8,874 nt of DNA, from assembly GCA_030642645.1 (NCBI GenBank), contig DAOWNJ010000029.1:1-8874 (forward strand), read 5' to 3'. The stretch is from Dehalococcoidia bacterium (GTDB lineage: Bacteria > Chloroflexota > Dehalococcoidia > E44-bin15 > DAOWNJ01). A model generated the notes under the pieces. It searched no databases. It saw only the letters and a list, made by a program, of their open reading frames with translations, and was not told the DNA's origin. A program made the translations under genes and the position numbers. Shown here piece after piece: positions 6,774-8,874 of this stretch. Every line of letters begins with the position of its first letter. Within the stretch, counting starts at the first letter, position 1.

Positions 6774-6803
6774 AGTGTATCATACATCACTCCACTGGGT
6801 CAA
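6774..6803 (-). promoter_or_regulatory. Predicted atp operon promoter (sigma70-like, extended -10)
   Basis: TTGACC (6803-6798) matches the -35 consensus in five of six bases. After 18 bp comes TACACT (6779-6774), four of six, preceded by TGA, which makes an extended -10. The predicted start is near 6767, leaving about 14 nt before the atpZ ATG. An 11-bp inverted repeat, TGTAT-G-ATACA (6786-6776), covers the upstream half of the -10 region. It could be an operator or chance. Confidence 0.55.
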
Positions 6804-6814
6804 CCAGAATAGGC

Positions 6815-6845
6815 GAAAACCCCAGGTTCCAAACCCAGGGTTTTC
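6815..6845 (-). terminator. Hairpin between the pyrF unit and the atp operon (candidate terminator)
   Basis: An 8-bp stem GAAAACCC/GGGTTTTC (6815-6822 with 6838-6845), a 2x2 internal loop (CA/CA) and an inner 4-bp stem GGTT/AACC closed by three bases form one long hairpin. It lies 67 nt after the stop of the four-cysteine protein gene and 12 bp before the atp -35 box. On the minus strand a run of six T residues precedes the stem, and only the four T residues inside the 3' arm could act as a U tract, so termination may be weak and allow read-through into the atp genes. Read on the plus strand it is followed by A residues, so it is not a plus-strand terminator either. Confidence 0.5.
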
Positions 6846-6912
6846 AAAAAACCGTTATTCAATTTTCTTTATCTCCTTTGCCTCCTCTACCAACAAGCTG
6901 ACTCCCCGTATA

Positions 6913-7239
6913 CTATCCCTCTCCAAGGAGGTGTAGGATGTCTCCGTTGAAATTATCCAGAAACTCATGTATATCGAGCACATCATCAGCCCCAATAGAC
7001 GCGCTCTCCTTAAAACTGGCATACTCCTCCCTTGATAGGTCGGTAATCACCTCTGGGCTCTTGCCCTCCTTGATAACAGCAGCCACAAGACCGTAACTGT
7101 GGCAATTGGGGCAGAACACATTCAAAAACCAGAGGTCATTGCTGTGACCAAGGATATTTATATTCTCCGGATTATAGGGATGACCACAGACCCCACACCT
7201 TATGTTGGTTATCAATCTCTTAATGAAGCGCTCATCCAT
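6913..7239 (-). CDS. Small protein with two CxxC pairs (zinc-ribbon-like), function unknown
   Basis: The 108-residue protein has CGVC (C15, C18) and CPNC (C43, C46), spaced 24 residues apart, with histidines H20, H32 and H47 nearby. This is the layout of a zinc ribbon. The C-terminal half is acidic and probably helical, ending in ADDVLDIHEFLDNFNGDILHLL, a motif I associate with small uncharacterised Chloroflexota proteins. The ATG has AGGAGGA before it. The ribosome site overlaps the TGA of the BFN gene, 11 nt upstream, so the two are coupled. No enzymatic motif is visible. A nucleic-acid-binding or protein-binding role would be a guess from the zinc ribbon alone. It is the last gene before the hairpin at 6815-6845. 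Confidence 0.88.
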   Translation of the reverse strand: MDERFIKRLITNIRCGVCGHPYNPENINILGHSNDLWFLNVFCPNCHSYGLVAAVIKEGKSPEVITDLSREEYASFKESASIGADDVLDIHEFLDNFNGDILHLLGEG

Positions 7240-7250
7240 CGCTGTCCTCC

Positions 7251-7790
7251 TCAGGAACCACCCCTTCCCAGGTCCTCAAGGTCAAGGCTATTGATGAAAT
7301 CACGAAAGGCAGATAGCCTGTCCAGCTCCTCGTCATCGATTCTGTCCTCACCATCGTCCATGCTAGGGAGGACCGGCTTCCCGGTCTCATGATCGATGGT
7401 AATCGCCGCCCTATCCAGGACGGATTCCTCAGCATAGATTGGGACATCAACCCTCACCGCGAGGGCCAGGGCATCGCTGGGACGAGAGTCGATCTCCAGA
7501 CACTCCCCACTAACCTCCAATATTATCCTGGCATAGAAGGTATCATTAATGAGGTCAGTGACGATGATCGAGTTGACAATAGCCCCCAAACGAGTGATGA
7601 CCGACTGCAAAAGGTCATGGGTCATGGGGCGAGATACGGAGATGTCGTGTAGCTTCACCGCTATAGCATCGGCCTCAGCGGGACCGATCCAGATTGGGAG
7701 ATAACGCCCATCTGCCTTCTCCTTCAATATCACCACCCTCTGATAGTTCATCATACTGACGCGGATACTATCAATCGTCATCTCGATCAT
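7251..7790 (-). CDS. Bifunctional nuclease domain (BFN / DUF151) protein
   Basis: The family (Pfam PF02577 by memory) is named after a plant protein reported to have DNase and RNase activity; the bacterial function is poorly known. The 179 residues fit. The N-terminal domain reads VVILKEKADGRYLPIWIGPAEADAIA (about 20-45), the standard family opening. Then come a second strand set with TDLINDTFYARI (about 78-89) and the strongly conserved IDSRPSDALALAVRVDVPIYA (about 100-120). The tail (about 150-175) has LDRLSAFRDFINSLDLEDLG, the usual conserved C-terminal helix. The first ATG is chosen because GGGGGAG lies five bases upstream; a second in-frame ATG is three codons on. It follows the DUF951 gene by 23 nt and overlaps the ribosome site of the next gene, so it belongs to the pyrF unit. 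Confidence 0.94.
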   Translation of the reverse strand: MIEMTIDSIRVSMMNYQRVVILKEKADGRYLPIWIGPAEADAIAVKLHDISVSRPMTHDLLQSVITRLGAIVNSIIVTDLINDTFYARIILEVSGECLEIDSRPSDALALAVRVDVPIYAEESVLDRAAITIDHETGKPVLPSMDDGEDRIDDEELDRLSAFRDFINSLDLEDLGRGGS

Positions 7791-7813
7791 CGCACTCCCC
7801 CCTCATTGTGATT

Positions 7814-8026
7814 CTACGCTGCTCCACCACCGATGTCAACCGCATCAACCCGAGAAACGATGGATTTCACCCTTCGCTCAAAAACTGGACGCTCTATAAG
7901 CACACGGCGATTACAGCCCAGACACCTGATCCCAATGTCGGCACCAACCCTTACCACCTGCCAATCATAGCTTCCACAGGGGTGCTTTTTCCTCATATGG
8001 ACGACATCTCCAACCCTTATGTCCAT
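7814..8026 (-). CDS. DUF951 family small zinc-binding protein
   Basis: The 70-residue protein matches the DUF951 pattern: VGDVVHMRKKHPCGSYDWQV (5-24), then VRVGADIGIRCLGCNRRVLI and FERRVKSIV. H15, C17, C35 and C38 are positioned to bind one metal ion. The family has an SH3-like barrel look and is often encoded near genes of translation or chromosome maintenance in Gram-positive bacteria; its function is unknown. The ATG lies two nucleotides after the pyrF TAG (TAG-AG-ATG), with no clear Shine-Dalgarno sequence, so translation probably depends on ribosomes finishing pyrF. A short tail after residue 58 (DAVDIGGGAA) is not part of the family core. The metal role is inferred from residue placement. 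Confidence 0.9.
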   Translation of the reverse strand: MDIRVGDVVHMRKKHPCGSYDWQVVRVGADIGIRCLGCNRRVLIERPVFERRVKSIVSRVDAVDIGGGAA

Positions 8027-8028
8027 CT

Positions 8029-8823
8029 CTACAGCTTAAGGTAAGCGTTTATCTCATCTCGGAGTGCGATGGCGGCGCTTCGCGCCGCCATCGCAAAATC
8101 AGCGCCATCTGAGGCATAGATTATCCGCCTTGATGAGCTTATGATCGTCATCCCCCCTCCAGCACCCACCCCATATCGAACTGCATCGGCCAGGCCTCCC
8201 CCCTGAGCGCCGACCCCTGGTATCAGCAGGACCATATTGGGGCAGATCTCCCTCACCCTCCTCACCCCCTCAGGGTAGGTTGCCCCAACAACAAGCCCGA
8301 TATTGCCATTCCTGTTCCACTCCCTGGCCTTCTCAGCAACAAGCTCAAATAGGGGCATCCCAGAAAAGAGGAGCGATTGAAAATCAGCGGCCCCTGTATT
8401 TGAAGTTCTTGAGAGAATAAAAACCCCCTTCTCATCATAGCCCAGGAATGGCTCCACCGAGTCATATCCCATATAGGGGTTAACCGTTGCCGCATCAAAT
8501 CCAAAAACATCGAAGAGGGCCCTGGCATAGAAGCGAGCGGTATTCTCAACATCGCCACATTTGGCATCACCTATTACCGGGATATCATCCGGTACATACT
8601 CAATGGTCCTCTTTAGGACATCAAGCCCATCAATACCAAGTGCCTGATAGAAGGCGAGGTTCAGCTTATAGGCGCAGACCAGGTCCCTGGTGGCATCGAT
8701 GATCGCCTTATTGAAGGTAAAAACATCTACCTCGACCATCAACTCCGGGTCAGGATCAAGCCCGATACAGACGAGACTGCTGCTGGCACGAGAGGCGCTT
8801 GACAGTTTATCGATAAAGTTCAT
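8029..8823 (-). CDS. pyrF: Orotidine-5'-phosphate decarboxylase, type II
   Basis: The enzyme converts OMP to UMP, the last step of de novo pyrimidine synthesis, in the cytoplasm. From the ATG at 8823 it has 264 residues, normal for type II. The start reads MNFIDKLSSASRASSSLVCI, like other members. Motifs in order are GLDPDPE (about 21-27), AYKLNLAFYQALG (about 52-64), the catalytic DxKxxD as DAKCGDVENTA, VNPYMGYDSVEPFLGYDEKGVFILSRTSN, VVGATYPEG, LIPGVGAQGGG and SSSRRIIYAS, the last being the phosphate-binding end. Catalytic Asp, Lys and Asp are present. Cys after GDAK replaces the Arg usual in this subfamily, a one-base change (CGT to TGT). An upstream in-frame TTG at 8859 would add 12 residues but coincides with the -35 box of a strong promoter, so it is rejected. 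The gene heads a four-gene unit. Confidence 0.96.
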   Translation of the reverse strand: MNFIDKLSSASRASSSLVCIGLDPDPELMVEVDVFTFNKAIIDATRDLVCAYKLNLAFYQALGIDGLDVLKRTIEYVPDDIPVIGDAKCGDVENTARFYARALFDVFGFDAATVNPYMGYDSVEPFLGYDEKGVFILSRTSNTGAADFQSLLFSGMPLFELVAEKAREWNRNGNIGLVVGATYPEGVRRVREICPNMVLLIPGVGAQGGGLADAVRYGVGAGGGMTIISSSRRIIYASDGADFAMAARSAAIALRDEINAYLKL

Positions 8824-8829
8824 AATGCG

Positions 8830-8859
8830 ATAATACCAAGCTACAGCCTCTTTCGTCAA
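8830..8859 (-). promoter_or_regulatory. Strong sigma70-like promoter of pyrF, predicting a leaderless mRNA
   Basis: TTGACG (8859-8854, five of six), an 18-bp spacer, and TATTAT (8835-8830, five of six) preceded by TGG, an extended -10. Exactly six bases (CGCATT) separate the -10 box from the pyrF ATG, so the A of the ATG at 8823 falls at the usual +1 position. No Shine-Dalgarno sequence could fit on such a message. Confidence 0.7.
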
Positions 8860-8872
8860 GGGAATCCTTGAC
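8855..8872. repeat. Inverted repeat overlapping the pyrF -35 box
   Basis: GTCAAGG-GAAT-CCTTGAC on the plus strand: perfect 7-bp arms with a 4-bp spacer. One arm covers most of the -35 hexamer (8854-8859), as a repressor operator would. It may instead be the hairpin of a terminator for a gene beyond the window edge, but no T run follows it in either direction within the window. Confidence 0.5.
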
Positions 8873-8874
8873 CA

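Noticed and set aside
8824..8859. Twelve-residue N-terminal extension of PyrF from a TTG start
   Set aside because: The TTG is the first half of a -35 box and the added codons cover the spacer and -10 box; family proteins begin near MNFIDKL, at the ATG at 8823.
1..8874. Mobile element, CRISPR array, tRNA or defence system
   Set aside because: All sequence is covered by conserved housekeeping genes with short spacers; no repeats of array type, no transposase or integrase motifs, and no cloverleaf were seen.

Overview
The window carries a bacterial F-type ATP synthase operon, preceded by a four-gene unit that begins with pyrF. All genes are on the minus strand, so transcription runs from high to low coordinates. 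The ATP synthase subunits, especially the 'FGHLDA..ALERSI.EQGLYPAVDPL'-like stretch of beta and the 'GIIE.ISEFIRIVSLTFRLFGNMTAG' stretch of subunit a, resemble my memory of Chloroflexota (Dehalococcoidia-like) proteins. DUF951 and bifunctional-nuclease (DUF151) genes upstream do not conflict with that. The lineage is an inference from remembered family sequences, with moderate confidence only.

Unit 1 (8823 down to about 6815): pyrF (type II orotidine-5'-phosphate decarboxylase), a DUF951 zinc-binding protein, a BFN/DUF151 protein and a small four-cysteine protein. The genes are 2, 23 and 11 nt apart. A strong sigma70-like promoter (8859-8830) ends six bases before the pyrF ATG, which predicts a leaderless or nearly leaderless message. 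A hairpin at 6815-6845 probably marks the end of this unit.

Unit 2 (about 6767 down past position 1): an AtpZ-type assembly factor, atpB (a), atpE (c), an apparently unannotated 41-codon single-helix membrane protein gene, atpF (b), atpH (delta), atpA (alpha), atpG (gamma), atpD (beta) and the start of atpC (epsilon), which leaves the window at position 1. A promoter (TTGACC, 18 bp, TGA-TACACT) sits just upstream of the AtpZ-type gene. The c subunit has the proton-type ion site, so the complex should couple ATP synthesis to H+ rather than Na+.

The most interesting item is the 41-aa gene at 5179-5304. It lies between atpE and atpF with an ideal Shine-Dalgarno sequence, encodes one small-residue-rich transmembrane helix, and matches no standard ATP synthase subunit I know. 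Other points worth a look are the leaderless pyrF promoter with a palindrome over its -35 box, the loss of the usual polar residue next to the proton path in subunit a, and a hairpin-bearing A+T-rich leader before atpA.

No stretch longer than 160 bases lacks a gene. I saw no tRNA, rRNA, CRISPR array, insertion sequence or other sign of mobile DNA.
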